64,000 bases of DNA from Isoetes taiwanensis (lineage: Eukaryota > Streptophyta > Lycopodiopsida > Isoetales > Isoetaceae): positions 631,814 through 695,813 of the forward strand of contig JAJEKV010000058.1 in NCBI GenBank assembly GCA_021234155.1, given 5' to 3'. The position numbers and the translations under genes were made by a program. The notes under the pieces were generated by a model, which saw nothing but the letters and a program-made list of their open reading frames with translations, was not told where the DNA came from and did not search any database. Of the stretch, positions 21,501-33,500 are shown piece by piece. Each line of letters opens with the position of its first letter. Position 1 is the first letter of the stretch.

Positions 21501-23850
21501 CTATTCGGGGTATCTTGGAAATAAAGTCCTAATTGGGGACATTCGTTGCATGAATACTGAGGAGCTTGGTGAGAGTCTTGGTTTTACGCACAACAATGTG
21601 CAACTCATACATCGTGCAATATCACCGAGGTATGTTCATTGGATTTGCTTTTATTTCTTTGTTTTGTTCTTCATTGTGTCTTTCCAAATGTTGGCGCCTT
21701 TTGTCACTTCTTCTATAGCATAATAGCTGGCTTCATTTGGATATACAATTAACATTGGACAGGCTGCTACAAGCAATTCGTATGGGAAATTTCATTATCA
21801 TTTATGTACTCTACTTTGCAGTCAAATATTGTGGTTACCTGTTATGTGTATTATCTTTGATTATAGTTTTTTTTTTTCGGTCATTATGAGACACTAATGA
21901 TGGAATACCCAGGTTACTCCAACCATTACGTGGACAATCTCTGGAATCCCTAAAACTTTCTGGCCAGGCCATATAGGTATAAATCGATGCTATTTCTTGC
22001 CACTCTCTATAGAGGATCATTATGTGTTTTAAAGCGGAGTTAGATAATAGAATCTATTCTAGTTCTTAATGACAGCTAAAATTTGAGTTTCCAATATTTG
22101 TGCTATGAGTCGAGCTCTCTATTTCAAGATGTTATGATGTTATGTTAAGGTGGTTGCTACCAGTTCCAGAAATTCTGGGCTATATCTTTGTTTGGCTTTT
22201 TCTATTTGTGATTTATAGAAGGGTTGTTGCTCATATTTTTTATTTGTTCTTTCTCGATATGCTTTCATTTCTAACCGTGTTACTTAACGAAAGAAAATGT
22301 CTCATGCTTTCGATAATAGAAAGTCGCATTTAATCATTCTGCGTGTAAAAGATCCTCCTTTTTCTAATGCGGTATATTTCTCCTTGCGCATATATATGCT
22401 TCGGGTTAGTCAAGATTGGGTGCGGTTGGCATAAGCACATTGCTGAAATTTTGTTGATTTGCTTCATGCAAGCTTCTCTGGAGGTTCTTTTTCTCGTCCC
22501 CAATATGTTTCTTGAGTATGTTGACATGAGGCGCATTAGCTTGGGCGTTTGAGAACGAGTTACGTTCTATCTACATTAATTCTTTGGAAATATAGTTATT
22601 GTGTATTATATCGATGGTGCGTATCGAAGCGAATTGCACAAAATCAAATGTGCGAAGTTGTCTCTATATTTTGCTTTATTGGTTGTTTGTTTTATATGTT
22701 CCCAAGATTGGGGTCATCATTACACATTGGCAATAAACATGCTCAAGCCCATCCACATGCGGCGTCTCTGATTTGTTTGTCTAAGTGAATTGGCATGATA
22801 GGGTCAGAACGTTTAAGTACCAAAGCAATGAGGTATGATTGGAGAAACAAATTATTTGTTTGTTAACATCCGAATAAGTAGTGTGGTGCATCATTGGATA
22901 TTGGGGACTTCATCACACATTGGCAATATACATGCTCAAGCACATCCACATGTCACGTCCCGCATTTGTTTATCTAAGTAAATTGGCATGATAGGCCCAG
23001 TAGCATTTAAGGACCAAAGCAATGAGATATTCTTGGAGAAATAGATTAAGCCGGTTTTGTTTGTTAACATCCGTGGTCGTGATTTTTTCTCTCTCTTCCG
23101 GTTTTGCTTGGTATTCCCATTGTCTAGGGTGGCATTTTAAAGTATATTTGTTCTACTTTCGATTTTGAAGTGCAATCGGTATTCCGACTCACCAAAGTAT
23201 CATATTGTAGAGAGCACATATGTGCAAAACTTAAGAAAGGGCGACTTTTGGAACCGGAGACAGTTAGTTATAATGGAAAAGGAAGATTAGCGAAGAAGAC
23301 CCAAAAATGTGTTGGAGGAGATGGTTAAGCATTTGTTGGCCGGGATAAAATTAAACAACGATATCTAACAATTTAATTGAGAAAGTAGCAAACATTTGAA
23401 ACTATTTTGTTACGATACTTTTATATGGGACTAGATGTTTACGACATGTTACAACATAAGTTTTGCATAGTGGAATCACCTCTCTTTTTTTTCAACCGAC
23501 CCTAAAGTGTAAATGGAAAAAAAAAAGCTTATATGAGGAAACCATGGAACAAAATCCATGTTCTCAATCCTCGTCTATTCTATGGGCAGAAAAACACGAG
23601 ACAAGAACATGATGTAAGTCCCCTGCTTCTCAAATTCATACCCACACAAATCCGACGTACATAAGTCAATACAAGGGAATCTACTTACACAAATTCTTCA
23701 CTATTAGGTCTTGCATTTCAAGAAATTTTTTCGCACCATTCCAAAGGTATATAAATCTGAGTATCTTTTGCGGCGGCCCTCATGAATTTTCTTTTGCAGT
23801 GGTACATTTTGCACTATTTTCTTTTACACCCAATATCTTTTGCGCCGTGT
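18530..23850. other. Long gene-poor stretch
   Basis: No coding family could be recognised in this 5.3 kb. Observed structure: short tandem repeats of 'cctatcggacccttt' near 19,000-19,085; and a motif group containing AAGACATGTC, a GTGGCAC-like word and ATATATAAGG that occurs near 18,505-18,640 and again near 19,575-19,705. There is also a (TATTC)n-like run at 20,444-20,462 and a roughly 200-bp imperfect tandem duplication at 22,705-23,080. One exon-like frame near 21,520-21,630 ends at a GTATGT donor but has no recognisable domain. Confidence 0.4.
22705..23080 (+). repeat. About 200-bp imperfect tandem duplication
   Basis: Both copies contain 'acacattggcaata', 'catgctcaagc', 'attggcatgatagg', 'accaaagcaatgag' and 'tttgtttgttaacatccg' in the same order, with moderate divergence between copies. 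Confidence 0.8.
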
Positions 23851-23858
23851 CGAACAAA

Positions 23859-23903
23859 AGAAATGTTCGCGGCGGCCTTGGCCGCCGCGATAAATTTCTT
23901 GTA
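23859..23903. repeat. 45-bp GC-rich hairpin element, copy 2
   Basis: Identical over 45 bp to the copies at 10,004 and 28,028. It is followed by 'attataagacagcc'. A nearby 'gcggcggccc' (23,770) and 'acggcggcgcg' (24,010) suggest further decayed GC-rich pieces. Confidence 0.85.
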
Positions 23904-24194
23904 ATTATAAGACAGCCATATTTTAAGGCAACCGTGGAAAAAGGGCCTAAGGCAGCTTGATTTTTGATTTTTTGTTTGATGTAATATTTCCGTTCCAGCA
24001 AAAAATTTGACGGCGGCGCGAATAACTGGGATTAAAAAAAAAACTGACATCATCTGAAGCCACGTTTTTCGGCGAGAAGGCCAAAGAGCTCTCTTTCGTA
24101 TGTGTTTGGCAGTGCCATAGCCAGCTATCCGGCATTCCGAGCATTGTTGTTGGAAGAAGACGCTTCGGCTTACACAGCCCCGCGATGAAATTCC

Positions 24195-24464
24195 GTGGAC
24201 ACATGCTTACATAGGGCTGCGATGAAATTCCGTGGCAGAGATGCCATGACCTATTTCAGACCGGTGCTAGATTCAGACTTGGAAGCTACTTTTCTCAAAG
24301 AGCAGGTAGTAGACATGATGCTCTGCCGGCATACTTATGAAGAGGAACTTGACCAGAGCAAGCGAATTGTGTCTTCAATTACGGCAAGCAAGTTCCGACT
24401 TATAATCTGGGATTTCGGCATAGAATTTGGCACCAAAGGAAGCGTCAAACTGCCTAAGGTATAG
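24195..24464 (+). pseudogene. RAV-type AP2 transcription factor fragment
   Basis: The frame contains RAAMKFRGRDAMTYFRPV, then DLEATFLKEQVVDMM and HTYEEELDQSKR. This is the C-terminal third of the AP2 domain plus the linker that distinguishes RAV/TEM proteins (AAxxFRGRDAVTNF, FLxxHSKxEIVDMLRKHTYxxELEQSKR). RAV proteins are intronless AP2-B3 repressors of flowering and growth. Here the first two thirds of AP2 are missing and the expected AYDRAA junction is broken by an indel at about 24,210. After DQSKR the sequence departs from the B3 domain, ending SVKLPKV and a stop. The 'gcgatgaaattccgtgg' word occurs twice in tandem (24,182 and 24,218). It is a fragment, not a functional gene. Confidence 0.65.
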
Positions 24465-25120
24465 CTATGGCAGCCCTTTTCTCTATTCTTTTTTCTTTTC
24501 TTTTTCGTTCTGGGTACTGTGTTTTTGAAAATAAAAGCTGGGATATGGCGGATTTGTGCTTTTGGAAATGAAGGCTGAGATGTGGCAGATTTACAGAATG
24601 CTTGTGCAATAATGCGAATTTACAGGGTGCTGCATATGCTTCAAACTCACGAACCAATTTTCACAGTCAACCAAAACCCACAAATCATATTCCCTGCTTT
24701 TATGACGGTACATCTGGCCTTGCTCTTTTCGGTTTCAAGCACAAGTTTTGGAGCTGGAAATGCTTGGGGGGTTCCTGTCTGGTTTGCAAACAGAAGTAAC
24801 TCATATTAGAGAAATACGACCCTTTTACTCACAGCACACATCAGTCTGTCCAAGTAAGAATGGCACAGTTGTATGCTCTTTCTGCATTGTGGTTATTACC
24901 TCTTTAGATATTTCAAATACTGGAAACTTTATTTTAATGTACTTTGGATACGTTTTGTCATCCTACTGAAGCTTTACAGCAGTGCTAACTCTACAATGAA
25001 AAGGGAATATTTGAGGCTGTAGTTGAGGTGGTTGGCTTTGTTATGTACCTTAATTGGTAAACGCCGAAATCTTTTATTGATATATTTCTCTATTATCTAA
25101 GGTGGATTAAAATCCTTATA
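24465..25120. other. No gene seen
   Basis: One open stretch (24,602-24,799) has no recognisable family. There are no other features. Confidence 0.4.
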
Positions 25121-25125
25121 AAAAT

Positions 25126-25622
25126 GGTTGGTGATAATCTATGGATGAAGGTTGATCTACAAAGCAACCAAATTGGTCCAGGATTTGCAGCATCATTGGC
25201 AAATGCACTTCGTGCATATCGGTAATTAATCCAGTTACAATTTACTATGTTATACTGGCAAATTGCTATGATGACTTTCAATTCTAAGGCAATCCTGGGA
25301 ATTACGGCAGTTTATGTTATCCAGCAAACCAATTTGTATCCAACTATGATATAATCATACATGGTATCATATTGTTATGGGTTAAATTGCAACACCATCT
25401 TCTAAAGTAAATTTGAAACGTCATGCATTGGTTTGGTGGAGGTAGATCCATTAGGTCATTACTTCGTCTCTTTTATTTTATGCAGATCTCAAGTAGAATG
25501 CAATTGGGCCAAGTGGGGATGTTGAGTTCATTGGGTTGCTCCAACGAAATGATACTATTACCACCCTTCATCTTTCAGGGAATGGGATACCCCAAGCACT
25601 GCAAATGGAGATAGGCAGCTTC
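25126..25622 (+). pseudogene. Ribonuclease-inhibitor-type LRR gene fragment
   Basis: Two exon-like pieces carry RI-type leucine-rich repeats. Piece 1 (about 25,130-25,221) reads LWMKVDLQSNQIGPGFAASL then ANALRAYR and ends at GTAATT. This matches the LxxLDLxxNxIGxxGAxxLAxAL repeat of cytosolic RI/NLRC3-like LRRs. Piece 2 (from about 25,484, after a TTTTATGCAG acceptor) reads AIGPSGDVEFIGLLQRN then TITTLHLSGNGI, a further repeat in the same register. At the start of piece 2 the frame is interrupted (stop or shift), so part of a repeat seems lost. LRRs of this type mediate protein binding. The rest of the gene was not found. Confidence 0.55.
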
Positions 25623-28020
25623 TCACTTCATTAGGATTATGGAAAAATCATTTGCTGCTTTGTTCCTTTTAAGCTATATTCTTTACCTATGGTCCTATTT
25701 CCAATGAGAGTCCGCAGAGCTACAATGTTATGAACAAGCTTCAACATATTTTAATTTTGCTGGATTTGAGATAAGAAACATGTTTCCGTGAAACCACGAA
25801 ACAGCAGGAGCTTATATCTTATGCTTGAACTTTTTTTGATAGAGTCACAAGGCAATGAAGACCAAGAATCTTGGCGTCATGAAGATCTTATCTTGGCATC
25901 CCTTTGCAAATAGGAATAATCATGACTATGGCTTTAAAGTTTTCATTGAAGCTTTATATGTTCATTATAGAAGTTATGGAAGCTGATCCTAGAACTCATC
26001 AAGGTAAAACTCATTTAGGTTCGTTTTAGAAATATGATGATTTTATATTGGTCAAGTTATAGGAAGTGGAGGTTTCTGCTATGGATGTGCATCTTTTTCA
26101 TATGTCTGCAGTAATTACATATAAAAATTCCTCCCTTCCATGTAGCGAGATGTTATAACTCAAAATGTGGTACGAGTACTGGATTAATGTTGTATATGAT
26201 CATGTTTATCATCATTTCTGTAATATCTTTGTTGGAATAACTGCATACATTTGCCCCAAATCCAACAGCTTCTTGGCTTGCCGTCAAATATGGAAGCGGA
26301 TCAATCAGGTCAGTGCACACTGAAAGCGTTGTATCTTTGATGGACTACCATATCTAAATGCTTGATCAATATTAAAAAAATACCTCAATAGTGTCTATGT
26401 CCATGCTTGCCATTTAATTTGGTCCCAAAATAAGAGCTAGATGTAGGGCATTTGATTGTGAACCAACAGGTTTGTTTACTTGCAAGTGTCTTCCTTTTAT
26501 CAAGCACAACTATCTTCCATTATGAGGTATCCTTTGCATGTTCGAGATGAATTTTGTGCACTGTAATATGTTCTTTGGCATGCCTTTGAAGATCTGCTCT
26601 GAACTCAACTTGATTATTACTTCTAACAACATTTACTTTGCAGCTTTTTGTCTATGCCGAAGAAAAAAAGGTGACACAAGTAGCTTTGGAAAACCATTCA
26701 AAAGGACTTCAGGTAACATCTATAATCATCATACAGAAAGTAGGAGACCAAATGTCAACCCATTGCATCAGGATTCCTTTTGGTTAAACTCCTATGCATG
26801 GCTGCTATAGAGCACATTCAGTTCATCCACATTTCTGTCCACATTTCTGTCAATGCAATATTTATGGGGATGTGTGTCTGCTCATATTTTGCAGTTACAT
26901 TCCCCAACTGATATTTGCTCTGCAATAATTCCAGATGACCCGTTCATTCTCATTTCACGCCTAGGATCTGTAAAGTCAGTCCATGTCCAGCCCCATTCCA
27001 TGTTGTTATCTCTTATATCTTTAGAATTCTAAGTCACGGCTATACTCCCAGTGGCACCTTGATTAAATGCATTGAGATTTGGATTCTTTATTGTTCTTAG
27101 ACCCTTCAACCAAATCATCTTTGCTTTTCTTACAGGACCACTAAGTGTGCTCTTGATCAGCTTCTGCCTCTGAGTAAATCTGTTTGGTATCCCATGTCGA
27201 CAAGCTTGTGGATTTTGTTACAACAGTTGCCAAGTTTAGAACACCGTTCAACAAAAGCAGAGGAATCCCAAATGTTATAAACAATAAACAGAAAAGAATG
27301 GAGGATCATCAAAATTCAGAAGAAAAGAGGGAGATCATTATAAATTCTAAAATTGCTGCCATGCTTCCATTACCACTTCACTTTATGCGGAGCTTTTCTT
27401 TTGGGATACAGATAGGCTACGGTTACGCCTATCCAGTAAGCTTGGTCAATAGATGTCCCCATGTATAACTGATTGATTTTCTTTGGCCACAAGTTGCATA
27501 AGTTGTGAACTTGACCATTGGACATTTCCATAACTGAGTTCAACCATGATCCTTCCAAATTTCATTGAAATTTTTATGCAGACGGAAAATTGCATTCTTC
27601 GACTTTAATGCTTTAGATATTGCTAATTTTGCAGGCTTTAAAATTGCATTCTTTGACTTGATGCTTTAGATATTGCTAATTTTGAAGGCCTTTTGCTCTT
27701 TCGAAGCCTAGTTACTTGTTGGATAAGCATTGGTTTTGGTGCTAGAATTAAACGTGGTCAATATTCTTGCCTTAAACATGGTCAAGTTTTAGCATTTGTG
27801 AAAAGGGATGGGTTTAACTTATCTTCCAAATCAAATATTGAAGTTAATGTGTGAGAAGAAAATGTTCAAAAATGTGTGACATCATTGTTATGTTAGTAGC
27901 TTTCTATCCATTGTTCAGCTGCTAGAACACAGGATCATAAAGTGCTTTCGTGCATGTTCAATATTGATATGCAATTACACATGAGATGATTAAGATTGGT
28001 TTGCTTCTCTAGATACAGGG
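25623..28020. other. No clear gene; isolated exon-like frames
   Basis: An exon-like stretch at 26,643-26,712 (CLCRRKKGDTSSFGKPFKRT) is bounded by a TTTGCAG acceptor and a GTAACA donor and looks like a juxtamembrane basic segment, but no partner exons were recognised. A small duplication ('attgcattctttgac', 'ttagatattgctaatttt') lies at 27,588-27,688. Confidence 0.35.
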
Positions 28021-28027
28021 TGTAAAG

Positions 28028-28072
28028 AGAAATGTTCGCGGCGGCCTTGGCCGCCGCGATAAATTTCTTGTA
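28028..28072. repeat. 45-bp GC-rich hairpin element, copy 3
   Basis: Third identical 45-bp copy. Flanked on the left by TGTAAAG and on the right by AGACAT; a TA lies at each side, as for copy 1. Confidence 0.85.
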
Positions 28073-28210
28073 AGACATAAATGTTCTTGCAATCCATACC
28101 AAGAGGATGAATACCAAGAGGTTGAAGGACATATCATAGAAAAGATGTCTTAGAGACAACGCTTTGTAATAAGATTTTGCTTTAATTCGTGTAGAAAAAT
28201 TTTGGAGGGA

Positions 28211-29625
28211 TGATAAGAATAGAATAGAATAGATTTTTTAGCGTCCACGGAGACCGATTGGCCTATGGGACCCAAACAAAAAGAGAGCAGCAAGCGTATT
28301 ACTGACAGGATTAAAAAACCCCCGCCCCGAAGGGCTTTCGAGGGAAAAAACCTTAGCAGTAATAAGTATGATGGCACGTTGTACAATTGTATAGGACAGT
28401 TCAATTTCGTCTCGGAGGACACAGCTGAGTCCGTGCACCCATAACCTCCTGGAGGTATGACCCCAACAGACCCACTAACGCCGTATTCAATAACTCATGC
28501 AACGGTTGGCCAGGCACTAGTAATCGAACATACCGCTCTTGGATATGGGCAAACGCTGGGCAAATCTGGAGAGCATGACATTCATCCTTAATGGCGCCCT
28601 GGTGGCAACACTGGCAAAGCCTTTGCTCTCGTGCTTCCGAGCCCAACGTCCTGTCTCAATGCGGAGGCGATGCACCCGTGCAAATGGAAGCTATAAGTCT
28701 ACGTTTCTTCATGGACAACTGGGTGTACAAGTACTGGTGTGGGCCTCTCGTGAGCCTAGGATTGACTTGCTGCTGATAGTGTGCCAGCTTAACGTGCATC
28801 AGAGCATTTGCATCCTAGAGCTTGCGAAAGAAAGTAGCATCTAGGTACAGCTTAAGTGCTCTGTGATCTTTCTTTGTCCTTACATGTATGCATCTGTTTG
28901 CCTGTACACCCCAGCGTGAGAACCACTGAGCTTGCTTGTCCTTCCAGCAGGCTTTCAGGCGTTGGGGACCCATCGCCATGGCCAAAACAGGGTTGGGCAA
29001 ACGTGTATCACCCATAGCGACCACCTTCTGGAAGTAAATGATATGGCGTCCTAATGCAACCCGTTGAAGGGGTAGAAAACCTGTCTCCTGGAGTAGGATC
29101 TGATATGGAACCGTGGACTTTACCCCAAGGGCTCGTGCCAAAAAGGCTTTCTGCACCTGCTCGAGGTCACTCCAGGTGTTGAGGGATATCACCTGACCCC
29201 ACACTTCTGCCCCATACAAAAAGACCGGCTTGACCAAGGCCCGAAACAAGTGTGACTGATGGCCCCAGGCATACAACTCTGCCTTGTGCTGCATGGCATA
29301 TAGTGCTTTCCAACCCGCCGTGACCCGCAACCTGATGGCAGCATCCCAATGGGTTGTAGTGGAGAACTCGATCCCCAAGTACTTGTACGTCATAGCCACT
29401 TCTACATCTTGTCCCTGGTAAGTGAATGAGGGAAGCCTTGGCAGACGGGATGATGAAACTAGCAGCACCCTAGTTTTGGCCAAGTTAACTCGCATGCCAG
29501 TGAATCGGCAGAAAGTGTCAAGAGCATCCAGGTGACGTTGCATGTCCTCTGGAGTATAGGCCAGGAGGTTGACATCGTCAGCATATATGAGTTGTTGGAT
29601 CGTGTGATGCATGAGGTTGATAAGA
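28211..29625 (-). mobile_element. 5'-truncated LINE with RT and (TATTC)n tail
   Basis: On the minus strand the element runs from about 29,617 to a 3' UTR. It ends in a (TATTC)n repeat, seen at 28,219-28,232 as GAATAGAATAGAAT. An 8-bp candidate target duplication, TGATAAGA, lies at 28,211-28,218 and 29,618-29,625. The coding part begins inside the reverse-transcriptase palm domain just before the YADD motif. The 3' UTR translates in no long frame and includes a GGGTCCCATAGGCC stretch. The short TSD and the microsatellite tail instead of poly(A) make this a different LINE lineage from the one at 10-11 kb. Confidence 0.75.
28401..29612 (-). pseudogene. LINE reverse transcriptase C-terminal half
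   Basis: The 265-codon frame (29,612-28,815) begins MHHTIQQLIYADDVNLLAY, containing the catalytic YADD of the RT palm. It continues with TGMRVNLAKTRVLL (primer-grip region), TYKYLGIEF (the conserved KYLGI motif) and LFRALVKPVFLYGAEVWG of the thumb. After a stop, the overlapping frame 28,646-28,401 adds a zinc-finger-like block, LCQCCHQ with ECHALQICPAF, typical of the end of ORF2 in several LINE clades. The enzyme copies LINE RNA at a nicked target. The fragment has no N-terminal endonuclease or fingers because of 5' truncation, so it is dead on insertion. Confidence 0.85.
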
Positions 29626-29639
29626 CGATTGCATTCGAG

Positions 29640-30525
29640 GAATTACGCCTGGTAGGGTCCTCTTATACTGGCTTTTAAAAGCTAAATTAATATCTTTGCA
29701 TATAGTTTACCCCTACGTTGGAGAAATTCCCTGGGAGAGTGTTATGCTTAGCCCAAATAGAGGCGGAAACACCCCCAAAATGGTTATGCACAAAAATGGT
29801 AAAAGCAAACACTTAGATTTGCATACACATGTTTTGTATACCCAAGAAATATGAATCCCACCGATAAAGATTTAGAAGTAATAAAGTTGACTATAGTTTA
29901 ACAAATGTGCCCTTTTAATATGTGCTTTTTATAAACCCGGACCCAGCGCTGAATCAGCACTAAAATTAGCCCTCAGCACGGAGCCAGCATCGCAAGGTAC
30001 TCTTTGTGCGGGCTGATGCTCCAAAATCCTTCAAACTAATACCCCGATGAGTCCGTCGCTTACTCAGCCATGACACATTTACATGCCCAAACAAAAAGAC
30101 GATGGGCTATCCTCAACAATTACCCAATTCCAAAAGCTTTACCCAGGAGAAGGAAGAACTATAGTAGGGTTCACATGGATGAGTGCGTTTGACTGCGGGC
30201 TGACTCAGCATGGTCAGCGCTGAACGTTTTATTCAGCCATGTATTCACATGCAGCCAGATGTTTTTAATATTCAGCCATGAACTCCCACCGCCATTAAGC
30301 CAGCTTAAAAACAATCAATATTGGGTAGAAGCATGAAAGGGTGATTGAATTTTTTTGTATATTGATGTAAAAATTTGAACTGGGTTAAAGTGTTTGTAAT
30401 GTACATTTTGAATTTTACATGGAGTTGCCTATCATTAATAAAGGCGGTTGACGTACAATATTCTCCATAATTATACCAAATCCTCCCGAAATCTTGTACT
30501 AGCTTCTCTATCAATAAAATCTAAA
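29640..30525. other. No gene seen
   Basis: Intergenic sequence with a repeated CTCAGCA/TCAGCC-like word (29,940-30,290: several copies of 'agcgctga', 'gcatggtcagc', 'tattcagccatg'). No coding signal. Confidence 0.45.
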
Positions 30526-30529
30526 TATC

Positions 30530-33500
30530 TTGCACTGCGAAAAAAAAAACTTTGGCGCACATTTTGAACTTTCCTCAATCGATCAAACATGGCTCGAATT
30601 CTACCTCAACGAAAACTTGGCCCGAATCGATTATAGGCTGCTCCTAAATCGAATGCATTTCAAGAAACAAATGTATCTTGAAGAAATTGAAATCCCTTTC
30701 CTTCAAGCGATAATACAAATCCCTTCAAGCGATAATAACAAATCACGGTTAATAATCGATTTTTGTGCGGGGCGTTGTATCCCCTTTCTGCTTGAATGGA
30801 TCGATGTCTTAAAGCACCGGTTGAAGAAGAAACTATGGAAGAAGGATTGGACTCTCATGCAAGCACTTCGAGGTCAGCACATCGGGTTGATTTCAATCCT
30901 CTGTTGATGAAGTTTGGAAAGCTTCTTGTTACAAGCGAGCAAAGAAAATCAAAGCAGAGGGTTTGTAGGGGTGGATACGTTGACAAAGCCAATTAGAAGA
31001 AAGGTGAATGCTTACGTAAATCTCATAATGAATGAGGTATCTAATTTGACTCCAAAGCAGCAAAGTATATTTGCAAGAAGATTATTGCAGGACAAAAGAT
31101 TGCAATTCCTATTTGAGCCAGGTCATTGGAAGGCCTCAAGAGCTATCGTGAAAACAGATCTGGTAAAGAATTTAAAGGATGGCCTCCAAGGCGTCAAAAT
31201 GCAAATAGCAATGACGGACTTGCTGCAAAGCATTACGTACTATCTATGGTGGTTGGAGAGGAAGGAGAATTACGAAGAGTTCACTAGCGACTAAGTTCTT
31301 TGAAAATACATCCTAGAAATATGAAACTAGCGATTGGAGAGAAGGAAAAGAATGTCACTAGGTGGAACAAATCGTGGGCATTAGCGGTCGAAATCCAAGA
31401 ACAAATCACGATAGATCGGGCTATGAAGGATATAGGTTGCCCGGTTTTGGTTAGATAACTCAAAGGTTTCACCAAAAATTAGAGATGTCATGAAGAAGAG
31501 GACACAACCAATTCAATATATTGACATTACACGAATACAGTTGTAATTTAGGCTGTAATTGCATCTTGTTTTTCAGAATAAAGATGTTTTTATTTTGTAA
31601 CAAATGATGTAAAGTTTGTAGATTTCTTTACTTTTTGGCAGAATAAAGATGTCTTTTATTTTGTAACACTGATGTAAAGTTTGTAACAGATTTCTTTACT
31701 TTTTGAATGTAATGTAGATGCAGTCTGCCCTAGTTGTTCTACATGGAAATGTCAAATTATTTCATGGCAACACGTACATGTATATTTGTTTACATGTATA
31801 TTCTGGATGTATATTTGTTTACATGTATATTCTGGATGTATTGTAGATGTAGGCAGTAACTAAGAAGAAATTAGTGTGGAGATGTATTAATTGTCAAAAA
31901 ATTATGTGACTTCATAGTAAATGAAATAAAATTCATGTCAGAATGTACATGTATGTGTGGGAGTTTAGGGTCTTGAATATGTAAAAGATTTGTATGTAAT
32001 GTAATGTAATGAGGTGACTAATTTTATTTCACTGTAATTTTACAAAATTTGAATTATTCGAATTTTGTGGATCATTATCGAGAGGTTCGGATTGGGCTTA
32101 GGCAATTTGAATACTTAAAACCTTCTTGCATTAAAAGCTAAAGGAAAGAAACACATGTTGTTGCGTGAAACATGAGCAATCGGACACACAAGCGGGCATT
32201 TAATTTGATGAGGTCAAGACTCCATGAAAATTGTTAGTGCAATTGTGGTGTGTGCGCATCTGAAGCTCATGCTAGAATATGTCAAGCCAAGGACAAGACA
32301 TTTGATAATGTTAGCATATTTTGGAGGGCTATGGTATGTGTGAGAGCGGCCGAGGCAACGAGTGGCATAAGCTACAATGTATCAAATCAGTTGTGGAAAC
32401 TGTGGGAAACAATTAATTGAGTTGTGTCCAAGAGAATACAAGGAGGCAGATTGATCAAGCGGCTTGATTGGCAAGTCTATGGTTACGTTAATGAGCCCTC
32501 GAAGAAAGGAACTTCCACGAAGACTAAAGCTAATTGACAAGAAAGGCAGCTCGGTAATATGTTGGATAACATGTTTGATCATATGTCGAAGTTTGTATAT
32601 CATAACTTTGTGGCACATTGGCGAGCAAAACAATTCAAAGGAATCCATGAAGAGTCTTCGTGATGATGATACCCGTATTATCGGTTGTTGATTTCTCGGA
32701 GAATTATACTTTGAAGCCATTCAACGAGATTCAAGCACAACATTGGTACAATGAACAAATCAACATATTGGTCCACATCCGCGATGTTCAAGGTACGAGG
32801 GTAAAATGAGGAAATGTGTGCACTTCTTTATTTCAGATGACAAAACACATGATACTCACTTTGTACAAAAAGCATTCAAGATGCACCTCAATTGGCTGAA
32901 AGAAAATGGTCTTTGGTCATATGAAATACCACTTAGTTTGGTCTCGGCGGGTGTGCAGCCCAATTCAAGTCGAGAAGAGCTTTCTATCATGTAACTAGGT
33001 ATCATCAAGAGCATAAGATCAGAATGCACTGGAATTTCTTTGGCTCGGGGACATGGGAAGGGCACACATGATGGGAGAAGGAGCCATAGCCAAACTATGG
33101 CTCGAGGCGGAACAAAGAAAAAAAGGATGGGAAAGTGATAAAAAATCACGAAACGCATGTGAGGTTCTTGAAGAGAAAATTTCTGATATGGAAAGGGTAT
33201 TTTGGAAGGTGTCCGACATTGACCGTTCCCAAAGATTTGATGTGCTCCCGGTGAAAGGGGTGCAATCTCTTCATTACATTATCATCCATAGATCCAAATG
33301 ATCCAACAAAGTTAATGTGTAGATCTCTTTCATGTTTTTGTAAGGCATGCATCAATTTTGATTGGCATGCTTGTGAGAATCTTGATCATTGTGGCGGTGG
33401 GAGTTGAGAAAACTAGAGCCTACAAACGGGGACAATGTTGAAGAAGATGGAGTGCAGGCGAGGAGGACTTGTGGGCAAATGGCGTGGACAATGTGGATGA

